DNA from: Blautia sp.
GTDB taxonomy: Bacteria > Bacillota > Clostridia > Lachnospirales > Lachnospiraceae
Length of the DNA: 14,733 nt
Direction: 5' to 3'
Assembly (NCBI GenBank): GCA_030841965.1
Contig: JAUUSJ010000104.1
Span: forward strand, 1-14,733
Part shown: positions 1 through 6,158 of the stretch, piece after piece
Numbering within the stretch: the first letter of the stretch is position 1
How the letters are laid out: each line of letters opens with the position of its first letter
The notes under the pieces: model-generated
Database searches by the model: none
Told to the model about the DNA's origin: nothing
What the model saw: only the letters and a program-made list of their open reading frames with translations
Position numbers and translations under genes: made by a program

Positions 1-99
1 ACAGTGCTCCAGCGGCAAAGCTAAGTATATCGAAAAACCGCTCCACTCTCTATCATTTTTCGAGGACATATCTACGGACTCTCTTCGCTGTGTACTGGC
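1..99 (-). repeat. Structured repeat family, copy 1 (cut by window edge)
   Basis: This is the 5' half of the roughly 210-bp dispersed repeat, read on the minus strand from the GCCAGTACACAGC end at 99 down to the window edge. It keeps the shared core words GATAGAGAGTGGAGCGG, TTTTTCGATATACTTAGC and GCCGCTGGAGCACTGT. Its outer-stem variable segment is TCCGTA, between AAGAGAG and GATAT, unlike any other copy here. The second half, with the matching arm, lies outside the window. Confidence 0.9.
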
Positions 100-128
100 A
101 AATACGAAAAAATTGTATTATCTAAGTT

Positions 129-312
129 TTACACAATATTCACGAGCATATTAATTCGATTCGTTACAGGTACATTTACGACTTTTGCAATATTATTAAG
201 TGACATTCCCGTTTCTATCAATACTTATAGCAATTTCTTTTCTCACTCCCTGTCTTGCTTCTTCCTGCTTTACTTGCATATCCTTTTCATAGCTATACTC
301 TTTAGATATCAT
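129..312 (-). pseudogene. Decayed C-terminal fragment of an Rpn-family nuclease
   Basis: Read on the minus strand from 312, this translates as a near copy of the C-terminal part of the intact nuclease next door. It begins with ISKEYSYEKDMQVKQEEAR, against LTMEYSYEKDMQVKQEEAR in the intact gene. It then loses the AEGRAEG repeats, shifts frame near ISIDRNGNVT, and continues in another frame as IETGMSLNNIAKVVNV, which matches the intact LAEMGMSIEDIAKAVKT helix-turn-helix-like tail. It ends at a TAA at 129. It is therefore a frameshifted 3' remnant directly downstream of the complete gene, consistent with an old tandem or partial duplication. No N-terminal nuclease domain is present, so it should have no nuclease activity. 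Confidence 0.75.
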
Positions 313-323
313 ATTTTATTCCT

Positions 324-1226
324 CTATTCTTTTAATATCCATTTCCTTACAATAGCTATATCTGTTTTTACCGCTTTTGCAATATCTTCAATAGACATCC
401 CCATTTCTGCCAATGTTATTGCTGTTTCTTTAAGGGCGTTGATTCGTCCTTTTTTTAATCCTACGTTTTCGCCCTCAGCTCTTCCTTCGGCTCTTCCCTC
501 AGCTCTTGCTTCTTCCTGCTTCACTTGCATATCCTTTTCATAGCTATATTCCATAGTCAACATATTACGCACCTCACTTCCCTTTCTTTTCAGATATTCT
601 ACTAAAATACCATTCTCAATACAATCATTGATTGCGTCTTTAATGGCGGTTTTACTACCCTTTTTTTGATACTCTCTCACCTTACCAACAAAAATACTAT
701 ATTCCTTTAATACTGGACATTTATCTAGTATCTTATGAGTTTTATCGGAATTGATATTGAGTACCTTAACTTTTAGCTCCAGAGTCTCTTTTCCAGTAGA
801 ATCCAAAAAAGCATCCGATAGTAATAACTCTTGTTCTAACGGTCTATTTCTTACACCATTATAAAATACATAAAACTCTGGTGTTGGAATCTTCACAAGC
901 GTTGTCTTATACTTCACATTATCATCTGTCAATTGCTCATAGGCTCTTCCTGCATACATAAGGCATCTAAGTGGCATGTTTGGATTCACTGTACTTTGAT
1001 GCTCACCAAACACAATCACTTTTCCGTCTACCTCGAATGAGATATCATTTCTGAAATTCTTATACAATACGTCATCTACTTTGATTTTGCGAATCATCGA
1101 TGTATCTTGTATATTGGCATCATGTAAGGCATTATACAGACTTAATAGATTCTCTATTGCAGTCTCATCACTGTAAAATAAGTCTACAAATACACTATCC
1201 TTATATTCTCTATTCTCTTTTTCCAA
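324..1226 (-). CDS. Rpn-family PD-(D/E)XK nuclease / putative transposase
   Basis: This 300-residue protein resembles the Rpn family (recombination-promoting nuclease, often annotated as PD-(D/E)XK nuclease family transposase). The N-terminal half carries the expected catalytic pattern: D61 in the NDISF strand, then E75-H-Q77 in VFGEHQST. Around residues 236-255 lies a charged AEGRAEG tandem repeat, followed by a C-terminal helix-turn-helix-like segment (MGMSIEDIAKAVKTD). The start is TTG at 1226, chosen because a strong AGGAGGGA site (1231-1238) sits 4 nt upstream. That site overlaps the stop codon of the upstream RHH remnant, so the two were probably translated as a coupled pair. Rpn proteins are known to cut DNA and promote RecA-independent recombination; the specific role here is inferred. 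The gene appears intact. Confidence 0.85.
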   Translation of the reverse strand: MEKENREYKDSVFVDLFYSDETAIENLLSLYNALHDANIQDTSMIRKIKVDDVLYKNFRNDISFEVDGKVIVFGEHQSTVNPNMPLRCLMYAGRAYEQLTDDNVKYKTTLVKIPTPEFYVFYNGVRNRPLEQELLLSDAFLDSTGKETLELKVKVLNINSDKTHKILDKCPVLKEYSIFVGKVREYQKKGSKTAIKDAINDCIENGILVEYLKRKGSEVRNMLTMEYSYEKDMQVKQEEARAEGRAEGRAEGENVGLKKGRINALKETAITLAEMGMSIEDIAKAVKTDIAIVRKWILKE

Positions 1227-1236
1227 AATATCCCTC

Positions 1237-1388
1237 CTATTCTTCTTTCATTTTATCTTGAATTGCTCTAACGACAAACGAATTTAAACTTGGATATCCC
1301 CTTTTTTTAGCTTCTTCTTTAATTATTGCTTTTTGTCTTTTTTCCACGTTTACAATAATTCTATCATATTTTTCTTTTTGAAAATCAT
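1237..1388 (-). pseudogene. Ribbon-helix-helix-like small protein, frameshifted by a one-base loss
   Basis: On the minus strand an open frame reads EKYDRIIVNVEKRQKAIIKE and then AKKRGYPSLNSFVVRAIQDK, the pattern of small Arc/MetJ-type RHH proteins common in Lachnospiraceae. The frame has no usable start codon. The only well-placed ATG (1386-1388, preceded by AAAGGA) is one base out of frame and hits a stop after 12 codons. Restoring a single A in the A5 run that lies at 1375-1379 (as T on the plus strand) joins ATG ATT TTC to the conserved frame and gives a 50-residue protein. It is therefore either a recent pseudogene, a sequencing or assembly error, or a slippage-controlled gene. It abuts the Rpn nuclease gene, whose ribosome site overlaps its stop codon. 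Confidence 0.65.
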
Positions 1389-1422
1389 TTTCCTTTACTT
1401 GTATTTGATTTTAATTGCTTTA

Positions 1423-1452
1423 ATCATAACACACACATTCCTACTCAAGCAA
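1423..1452 (-). promoter_or_regulatory. Promoter for the RHH-Rpn unit
   Basis: On the minus strand TTGCTT (1447-1452) and TATGAT (1423-1428) are separated by 18 bp, a reasonable sigma-A promoter. It lies about 35 nt before the RHH ATG. No transcript evidence is available. Confidence 0.5.
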
Positions 1453-1618
1453 GCCATTAAGAAAAAAGGGATTCAAACTTTTAAAAATATTTTCGCTGTA
1501 GTCAATATCCGTAAAAATGGCAGCAGATAAAATCCAAATTCTGCTACCAAATAAAAATATATCATAGAAAGAAGGTACCTATGACACAATCCAAAAGAAT
1601 AAGAAAATATTATGTTTC

Positions 1619-1827
1619 GCCAGTACACAGCCAAGAGAGCAAGGAGAGATATGCCACGAAAACGATAGAGAGTGGAGCGATTTTTCGATATACTTTGCCA
1701 CTGGAGCACTGTTTGAGCATCGTAGATGCGAGTTTGCGGGAGGCGGCAAAAATCAGCGTATGTCGAAAAATCGTGGGAACGAACGTGTTTACGGGGCATA
1801 TCTCTCCTTGCTCTCTTAGCGTCTGTT
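1619..1827 (+). repeat. Structured repeat family, copy 2 (complete)
   Basis: A complete copy, from GCCAGTACACAGC to CTCTCTTAGCGTCTGT. The outer arms 1633-1655 and 1795-1817 are perfectly complementary over 23 nt, with the copy-specific segment CAAGGAGA. An inner stem pairs GCGATTTTTCGATATAC with GTATGTCGAAAAATCG. The apical hairpin is GCATC-GTA-GATGC. The similarity to copy 3 continues to about 1858 (CCACAACGCCAAAATT). Open frames that run through it, for example from the ATG at 1581, are explained by the repeat and are not called as genes. Confidence 0.9.
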
Positions 1828-1837
1828 CGTACTCATC

Positions 1838-2040
1838 TATCCCCACAACGCCAAAATTATATAGAGACTATTTAAGATTTATTTAGAAAAAAACCCCCCG
1901 TTTGTTTAATAAGAGTTGTTAAGATACCTTTAGAAAGCAAAAGGAGGGATTTTTCATATTAAATAATTAAGAAATACATAGTTTTATATATCTTCAACGT
2001 TTTACTAATACAGATTAAGAGAAGAAAGAAGGAAACTGGT
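1838..2040. other. Intergenic region before the envelope operon, with C-rich/G-rich inverted repeat
   Basis: No gene is seen here. AAAAAAACCCCCC (1887-1899) is roughly complementary to GGAGGGATTTTT (1943-1954), which could form a stem around a loop of about 45 nt. The region must hold the promoter for the downstream operon, but no hexamer pair stands out clearly enough to call. The GGAGGG here is not followed by a start codon at a useful distance. Confidence 0.3.
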
Positions 2041-2145
2041 ATGAGTATAAGATGTGCTATTTTTTTAGCGATTGTATTAATGATTTCCCAGATTCCTATC
2101 ATTATAGGAGGGAAAGAGGAAGAAGATGGTGAAAATGGGAAGTAG
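2041..2145 (+). CDS. Small hydrophobic peptide overlapping the PAP2 gene
   Basis: This 34-codon ORF starts with ATG at 2041, eight bases after AGAAGG (2027-2032). It encodes one hydrophobic helix (CAIFLAIVLMISQIPIIIGG) followed by an acidic tail (KEEEDGENGK). Its 3' end overlaps the PAP2 start by 20 nt in another frame and contains that gene's AGGAGG site, so it could act as a leader ORF that couples translation. It is also possible that it is not translated. I do not recognise a family. Confidence 0.4.
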   Translation: MSIRCAIFLAIVLMISQIPIIIGGKEEEDGENGK

Positions 2146-2686
2146 TATAGAGTGGATAATTTTAGATTGGATACAGAGCATCCGAACACCTGTAGGAGAC
2201 ATAATATTTCCCCTTATTACAAGATTGGGAAACGTGGGTTTAGTCTGGATTTTGCTGGCAGTCGTTTTGTTGCTTAAACCAAAAACAAGAAAATCAGGAG
2301 TGATATTGTTGATGGCATTATGTGTAGACACTGTTTTATGCAATGCAATACTAAAAAATTTAATCGGCAGGATACGCCCTTGCGATATAAATACTTCGAT
2401 TCAACTTTTAATTGCGAGACCACATGATTTTTCGTTTCCATCAGGACATACAGCAGCTTCCTTTGCGGCGGTGGCAGCACTTGGTTTATCAGGGGAGAAA
2501 AAACTTTGGAAATTGTCTTTGGTACTTGCTATATTGATAGCATTTTCAAGGTTGTATTTATATGTACATTATCCAAGTGATATTTTGGGAGGTGTGATTG
2601 TAGGGCTTGTCACAGGTTATATTGGATACTGGATAGGAAACAGATTAGAACAGTGGAAAGGAAAAAGAAAACTTATAAGGGGATAA
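2126..2686 (+). CDS. PAP2-family membrane lipid phosphatase
   Basis: This 186-residue polytopic membrane protein carries all three motifs of the PAP2 / undecaprenyl-pyrophosphatase superfamily: K77-x6-R84-P85 (KNLIGRIRP), P105-S-G-H108 (FPSGHTAAS) and S141-R-x5-H148-x3-D152 (SRLYLYVHYPSD). H108 and H148 are the expected acid/base and nucleophile histidines. The family removes phosphate from lipid phosphates such as undecaprenyl pyrophosphate at the membrane; the exact substrate is not shown. It heads an operon with a lipid-linked-sugar-type glycosyltransferase, which favours a polyprenyl-phosphate or envelope-glycolipid substrate. The ATG at 2126 follows a GA-rich ribosome site; an alternative ATG lies at 2135. 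Length is normal for the family. Confidence 0.9.
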   Translation: MVKMGSSIEWIILDWIQSIRTPVGDIIFPLITRLGNVGLVWILLAVVLLLKPKTRKSGVILLMALCVDTVLCNAILKNLIGRIRPCDINTSIQLLIARPHDFSFPSGHTAASFAAVAALGLSGEKKLWKLSLVLAILIAFSRLYLYVHYPSDILGGVIVGLVTGYIGYWIGNRLEQWKGKRKLIRG

Positions 2687-2726
2687 ATATATGAGAATTG
2701 TGGGAGCACATTGTGCGGAGCAATTT

Positions 2727-2759
2727 GGTATCAAAGGGGTCAAAAGACCTTTTGACACC
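2727..2759 (+). repeat. Hairpin-forming inverted repeat upstream of the glycosyltransferase
   Basis: GGTATCAAAGGGGTC (2727-2741) and GACCTTTTGACACC (2746-2759) pair around an AAAA loop, with one bulge and one mismatch. It lies between the PAP2 stop and the likely GT2 start. It is the reason the frame upstream of 2805 is probably untranslated leader rather than protein. No T-run follows, so it is not a standard terminator. Confidence 0.6.
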
Positions 2760-2804
2760 AACATCATGAGTATATGTTTAGAAAATGGGAGAGGAGGCAG
2801 TATC

Positions 2805-3869
2805 ATGTCGATTATAATTATTCCAGCATATAAGCCAAGTGAAGTATTGGCAAAAATTACAGATGAACTTTGGACATATGGATGCCAGATGATTGTAGTA
2901 GATGACGGCAGCGGCGAAGAATATAGACCGATATTTGATAAAATAAAGGATATTTGTATTGTTCTTCGTCACTCTGAAAATCGTGGAAAAGGAGTTGCGA
3001 TTAAAACGGCTTTATCTTATATAAAAAAGGAAATGTGGAATGTCGATTTGATTGGAATTATGGATGCGGATGGGCAGCATTTACCAAAAGATATGATAAA
3101 GTTATTAGAGTTTGCAAAGACACATAGGGAAGTGTTAGTACTGGGGGTCAGGGCAATTGGAAAGGAAATGCCATTAAAATCAAGGCTGGGAAATCAGATT
3201 ACAAGGATGGTTTTTAGACTTATTAGCGGAGTGAATGTATCAGATACGCAGACAGGTTTAAGAGCTTTCAGCTTGGAATTGCTTGAAAAACTACTTTCGG
3301 TCGAGGGAGAAAGATATGAATATGAGATGAATGTATTAATGATGTGCGCAAAAACGAAAATTCCTATCGAGGAAGTGCCAATTCATACCATTTACCAAGA
3401 TAGAAATAATTCCACTTCACATTTTCGCAGTATCAGGGATTCGGCGAGAATCTATAAAAATATTTTGAAATTTACGTTATCATCGTTTTCCAGTTTTATT
3501 TTGGACTATGTATTATTTTCCTTGCTCTTATTTTTCTTTCCTCATACCGCCCTTTCTATCTTTATCGCAAATATAGTGGCGAGAGTTTTCAGTGCATTTT
3601 ATAACTATACTATGAATTGCCGTTTTGTATTTGGTACAAATAAAAAAATAAGCACAGCCACATATTATTTTATTTTGGCGGGCGCTATATTGGTTATGAA
3701 TAATTTCATTTTAGGAGTATTTGTACAAATGATTCATATGCCCGTCCATCTGGCTAAAGTATTGACAGAATTCTTATTATTTCTTTTTAGCTGGCTCATA
3801 CAAAATTACATGATTTTTCGGAAAGAAAGGATTTATATTTTGGCGAGCAATAGAAAAGCAAATATATGA
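2805..3869 (+). CDS. GT2 glycosyltransferase fused to a GtrA-like membrane domain
   Basis: From the ATG at 2805 this is a 354-residue protein. Residues 1-220 form a GT-A fold like dolichyl/polyprenyl-phosphate sugar synthases: PAYKPSE, VVDDGS (31-36), NRGKG, DADGQH (87-92, metal and nucleotide-sugar site) and the family signature DTQTGLRAF (147-155). Residues 224-337 contain about four hydrophobic helices resembling GtrA, a membrane domain linked to moving or using polyprenyl-linked sugars. The start is preferred because AGGAGG (2792-2797) lies 7 nt upstream and the protein then begins exactly at the GT2 first strand. The longer frame from 2691 adds 38 residues encoded by a hairpin leader. 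Its stop lies in the first unit of a 27-bp tandem repeat. It probably transfers a sugar to a polyprenyl phosphate carrier; the sugar is unknown. Confidence 0.88.
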   Translation: MSIIIIPAYKPSEVLAKITDELWTYGCQMIVVDDGSGEEYRPIFDKIKDICIVLRHSENRGKGVAIKTALSYIKKEMWNVDLIGIMDADGQHLPKDMIKLLEFAKTHREVLVLGVRAIGKEMPLKSRLGNQITRMVFRLISGVNVSDTQTGLRAFSLELLEKLLSVEGERYEYEMNVLMMCAKTKIPIEEVPIHTIYQDRNNSTSHFRSIRDSARIYKNILKFTLSSFSSFILDYVLFSLLLFFFPHTALSIFIANIVARVFSAFYNYTMNCRFVFGTNKKISTATYYFILAGAILVMNNFILGVFVQMIHMPVHLAKVLTEFLLFLFSWLIQNYMIFRKERIYILASNRKANI

Positions 3870-3897
3870 ACGAGCGATAGAAAGGCAAATATATGAA
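3844..3897 (+). repeat. 27-bp tandem duplication across a gene junction
   Basis: Two adjacent 27-bp units (3844-3870 and 3871-3897) are identical at 25 of 27 positions. Each contains AAATATATGAA. The first unit supplies the TGA stop of the glycosyltransferase (3867-3869); the second supplies the ATG start of the next gene (3893-3895). A single unit would give an ATGA stop/start overlap. Confidence 0.9.
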
Positions 3898-5137
3898 AAA
3901 GAAAATTTTATGGATAATAGGAGATTTGCTTATAGCTGCATTGGTCGTTTTGGTGATATGGATTGTCGATTATAAAATCCCACAAAAAGGGATTGAGGCC
4001 GTAAGTCCTCAGAAGATATTGGAAAATACACAAATGAAAGAGAAGGATTCTTTCCAGCAAAAAGATAATTTTTCACAACAAATGGATTCTTTCCAGAAAA
4101 AAGATGATTTTTCACAACAAATGGATTCTTTCCAGAAAAAAGATGATTTTTTACAGCAAAAGGATAATTCTTTGCAGAAAAAGAATGTTTTTTCACAGAA
4201 GAATACTTCTTCACAGCAAAGGAATGATTCTTCACAACGAAAGGATGATTCCTCACAGCAAACGGAAGAACAAGATTTTTTACAGCGCATGGATGTGATT
4301 ATGGATGCGCAGGATTGGCATAAAAAATTTGCAGATAAATTTACCGATACTGTAGTTGCCAAAGACTTATCTTATACGAGTCCAGATTTGGCGATTCAAT
4401 TATTTTATCATCAGTATGATACTGGACGCCTAGATAGGTCTAATTCGGGAAAACATGAAAAATACGGGACAAAGGTTTCTTATATACTTGCGGATATTTA
4501 TATCGGGGATATTACTTGTTTCCAAACGGCATTCGCACAAGATATATATGGAGTAGGTTATTCAGAAAAATTATCGGATATGTCAGAGCGAATGAAATCT
4601 GTGCTTGCTGTAAATGGGGATTCCTACAGCAATAATCGCCATAAGGATAACGGAACGATTATCAGAAATGGTGTAGTATACAGAAGCCAGAGGACAGATG
4701 CGGAGACCTGTGTCCTAAACTGGGATGGAACGATAGATATTTATAGTCCAAATCAGATAGATTTGCAGCAGCTCATAGAAAAAGGTGCCTATCAAAGCTG
4801 GATATTTGGACCGAGTTTATTAGATGAAAATGGAAAGGCAAAGAAATCTTTTCTCACCTGGGATTATATTAAGGAATCACATCCTAGAACAGCACTTGGA
4901 TATTATGAGCCAGGACATTATTGCCTTCTGTTGGTAGACGGCAGACAGGATAGTTCGAGAGGAATGTTTCTCGATGAAATGGCGAAGGTATTTGAGGATT
5001 TGGGATGTAAGGCGGCTTATAATCTTGACGGGGGACATTGCTCTTTTATGAATTTTCAGGGGCAGATAGCAAATCATCCGTATAAGTCAGAACATGAGGT
5101 TATGGATGGGATTTTTATTAAGGAGGGATTAGAGTGA
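3893..5137 (+). CDS. Membrane-anchored phosphodiester glycosidase (NAGPA domain)
   Basis: This 414-residue protein has a basic start (MKKK), one membrane helix (about residues 5-25), a Gln/Ser/Lys/Asp low-complexity stalk (50-124), and a C-terminal domain from about 195 that matches the phosphodiester glycosidase family (NAGPA, the uncovering-enzyme domain). Visible family motifs are AVNGD (239-243), the RNG turn (258-260), RTALG (332-336), LVDGR (347-351) and NLDGGH (377-382). The family cleaves sugar-phosphodiester bonds. The topology places the catalytic domain outside the cell, tethered by the stalk. AAAGG (3882-3886) precedes the ATG. The gene follows the GT2-GtrA gene and overlaps the next gene by 4 nt (GTGA). 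It probably trims or remodels a phosphodiester-linked surface glycan; the substrate is inferred from context only. Confidence 0.85.
   Translation: MKKKILWIIGDLLIAALVVLVIWIVDYKIPQKGIEAVSPQKILENTQMKEKDSFQQKDNFSQQMDSFQKKDDFSQQMDSFQKKDDFLQQKDNSLQKKNVFSQKNTSSQQRNDSSQRKDDSSQQTEEQDFLQRMDVIMDAQDWHKKFADKFTDTVVAKDLSYTSPDLAIQLFYHQYDTGRLDRSNSGKHEKYGTKVSYILADIYIGDITCFQTAFAQDIYGVGYSEKLSDMSERMKSVLAVNGDSYSNNRHKDNGTIIRNGVVYRSQRTDAETCVLNWDGTIDIYSPNQIDLQQLIEKGAYQSWIFGPSLLDENGKAKKSFLTWDYIKESHPRTALGYYEPGHYCLLLVDGRQDSSRGMFLDEMAKVFEDLGCKAAYNLDGGHCSFMNFQGQIANHPYKSEHEVMDGIFIKEGLE
4070..4147 (+). repeat. 39-bp in-frame tandem repeat encoding a 13-residue stalk unit
   Basis: Two identical 39-bp units (4070-4108 and 4109-4147) encode FSQQMDSFQKKDD twice. 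Degenerate versions continue on both sides over residues 50-124, for example FLQQKDNSLQKKN. The unit is in frame, so changes in copy number would alter stalk length without breaking the protein. Confidence 0.9.
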
Positions 5138-5328
5138 AGAGATTAAGAAGGAGTCTACTAAATATAGGCGTGATATGCAGTTTTGTCTGCATTTTCGCAA
5201 AAATCTTGGATTGGTATAATCCGTATATGGACTTCTCAGGGCATATATGGGTTATTCAGATGATATTATATTTGTTAGTGATTGTCTATGCTCTTATCAG
5301 TAGGAGAAATCTACAGAGGAAAATTTAA
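5134..5328 (+). CDS. Small two-helix membrane protein, last gene of the envelope operon
   Basis: This 64-residue protein starts at GTG 5134, which overlaps the TGA stop of the glycosidase gene (GTGA). AAGGAGGG lies just upstream, so translation is probably coupled. After a basic N terminus (KRLRRS) there are two hydrophobic helices: NIGVICSFVCIFAKIL and VIQMILYLLVIVYALI, ending in RRNLQRKI. The positive-inside rule suggests both ends are cytoplasmic. I do not recognise a family. Its position suggests a small partner or anchor of the upstream enzymes. Confidence 0.65.
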   Translation: MKRLRRSLLNIGVICSFVCIFAKILDWYNPYMDFSGHIWVIQMILYLLVIVYALISRRNLQRKI

Positions 5329-5354
5329 TGAATAATTTTTATCAAATTCTTAGA

Positions 5355-5387
5355 AGGGAGACTAATCTAATTTGGATTAGTCTCCCT
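5355..5387. terminator. Strong 13-bp hairpin after the envelope operon
   Basis: AGGGAGACTAATC (5355-5367) and GATTAGTCTCCCT (5375-5387) form a perfect 13-bp stem with a 7-nt loop. It sits 27 nt after the last operon stop. There is no clean T-run on either side, so termination is plausible but not typical; it lies between two converging transcripts and may serve both. Confidence 0.6.
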
Positions 5388-5493
5388 GCTCTATTACCAA
5401 AATGAAAGAGGATATATTTATTAAACTGATAGTAATTTTATTTATTATAATTTCATAATAATTCCCATATAAAGATTTAAAAAATTTTGAGCA

Positions 5494-6141
5494 TTAACAA
5501 AGTGTCGGAATTAATTTTGCTAATGCTTCCGCCAAAAGTCTATGGCTTTCAGGGCTTAAATGCATAAAGTCGTATGGATACATGGCAATTCCAGGGATAG
5601 AGGCGGCATCAAAAAAATGCACACTGATTCTATCAGCCATTTCTTTATAAAAATGAGCAAGTTGTCTAGATTTTTCTGCACAGCCCTTTCCCATCTCACC
5701 ACTGACTGAGACGACATCTTGATAGCCATCTTCAATAGGTGGCGGTGCAATGACAAGAACATTTGGTTTTAAATTGTGAAACGCCTGTGGAGTATGTAAA
5801 GCTTTGGTTACCAGACGTTCCATGCCCTTTGCAATATTTTCAGCGTTGCAATGAAAACGCTCTTTGGTGTCGTTGGTTCCCAGCATGATGATGAGGAGGT
5901 CAACAGGTTCATGGGTCATTAGCACATAAAAAATTGCTTCTAGCCCTGACATTCCTTCATAAAGTGGGTCTTCAAAAACGGTTGTTCGCCCACCCAATCC
6001 TTCCTCGCGGACAAGATAATTCTCGCCCAATAGATTATCGAGAATACAGGTATAGCGTTCTTTTTCAGAAAAACGACCGTTATTTTTAGAATTATAGCCA
6101 TGGGTGTTAGAATCACCGAAGCAGACGATAGTTTTTGACAT
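5494..6141 (-). CDS. SGNH/GDSL-family esterase (arylesterase-like)
   Basis: This 215-residue protein has the four SGNH blocks: GDSN (9-12, nucleophile S11), the G50/G51 block in GLGGRT, GTND (88-91, oxyanion Asn) and D191-x-x-H194 (YDFMHLSPE). There is no signal peptide, so it should act in the cytoplasm. The family hydrolyses ester bonds, commonly acetyl esters on sugars. It follows the PTS permease gene with its AGAAAGGAG ribosome site (6152-6160) overlapping the permease stop codon, so the two are co-transcribed and probably translationally coupled. A role in de-esterifying the imported sugar is an inference from this arrangement. The gene appears intact and of normal length. Confidence 0.88.
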   Translation of the reverse strand: MSKTIVCFGDSNTHGYNSKNNGRFSEKERYTCILDNLLGENYLVREEGLGGRTTVFEDPLYEGMSGLEAIFYVLMTHEPVDLLIIMLGTNDTKERFHCNAENIAKGMERLVTKALHTPQAFHNLKPNVLVIAPPPIEDGYQDVVSVSGEMGKGCAEKSRQLAHFYKEMADRISVHFFDAASIPGIAMYPYDFMHLSPESHRLLAEALAKLIPTLC

Positions 6142-6158
6142 TAATAATACACTCCTTT

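Noticed and set aside
1581..1886. 101-codon plus-strand ORF starting before repeat copy 2
   Set aside because: Almost all of it is translation of the repeat, which folds and covaries as nucleic acid; equivalent frames in other copies are not conserved as protein.
2691..2804. N-terminal extension of the glycosyltransferase
   Set aside because: It encodes the hairpin leader, and a better ribosome site and family-like start lie at 2805.
4009..4362. Long antisense frames opposite the glycosidase stalk
   Set aside because: The low-complexity repeat DNA keeps several frames open; the plus-strand protein explains the region fully.
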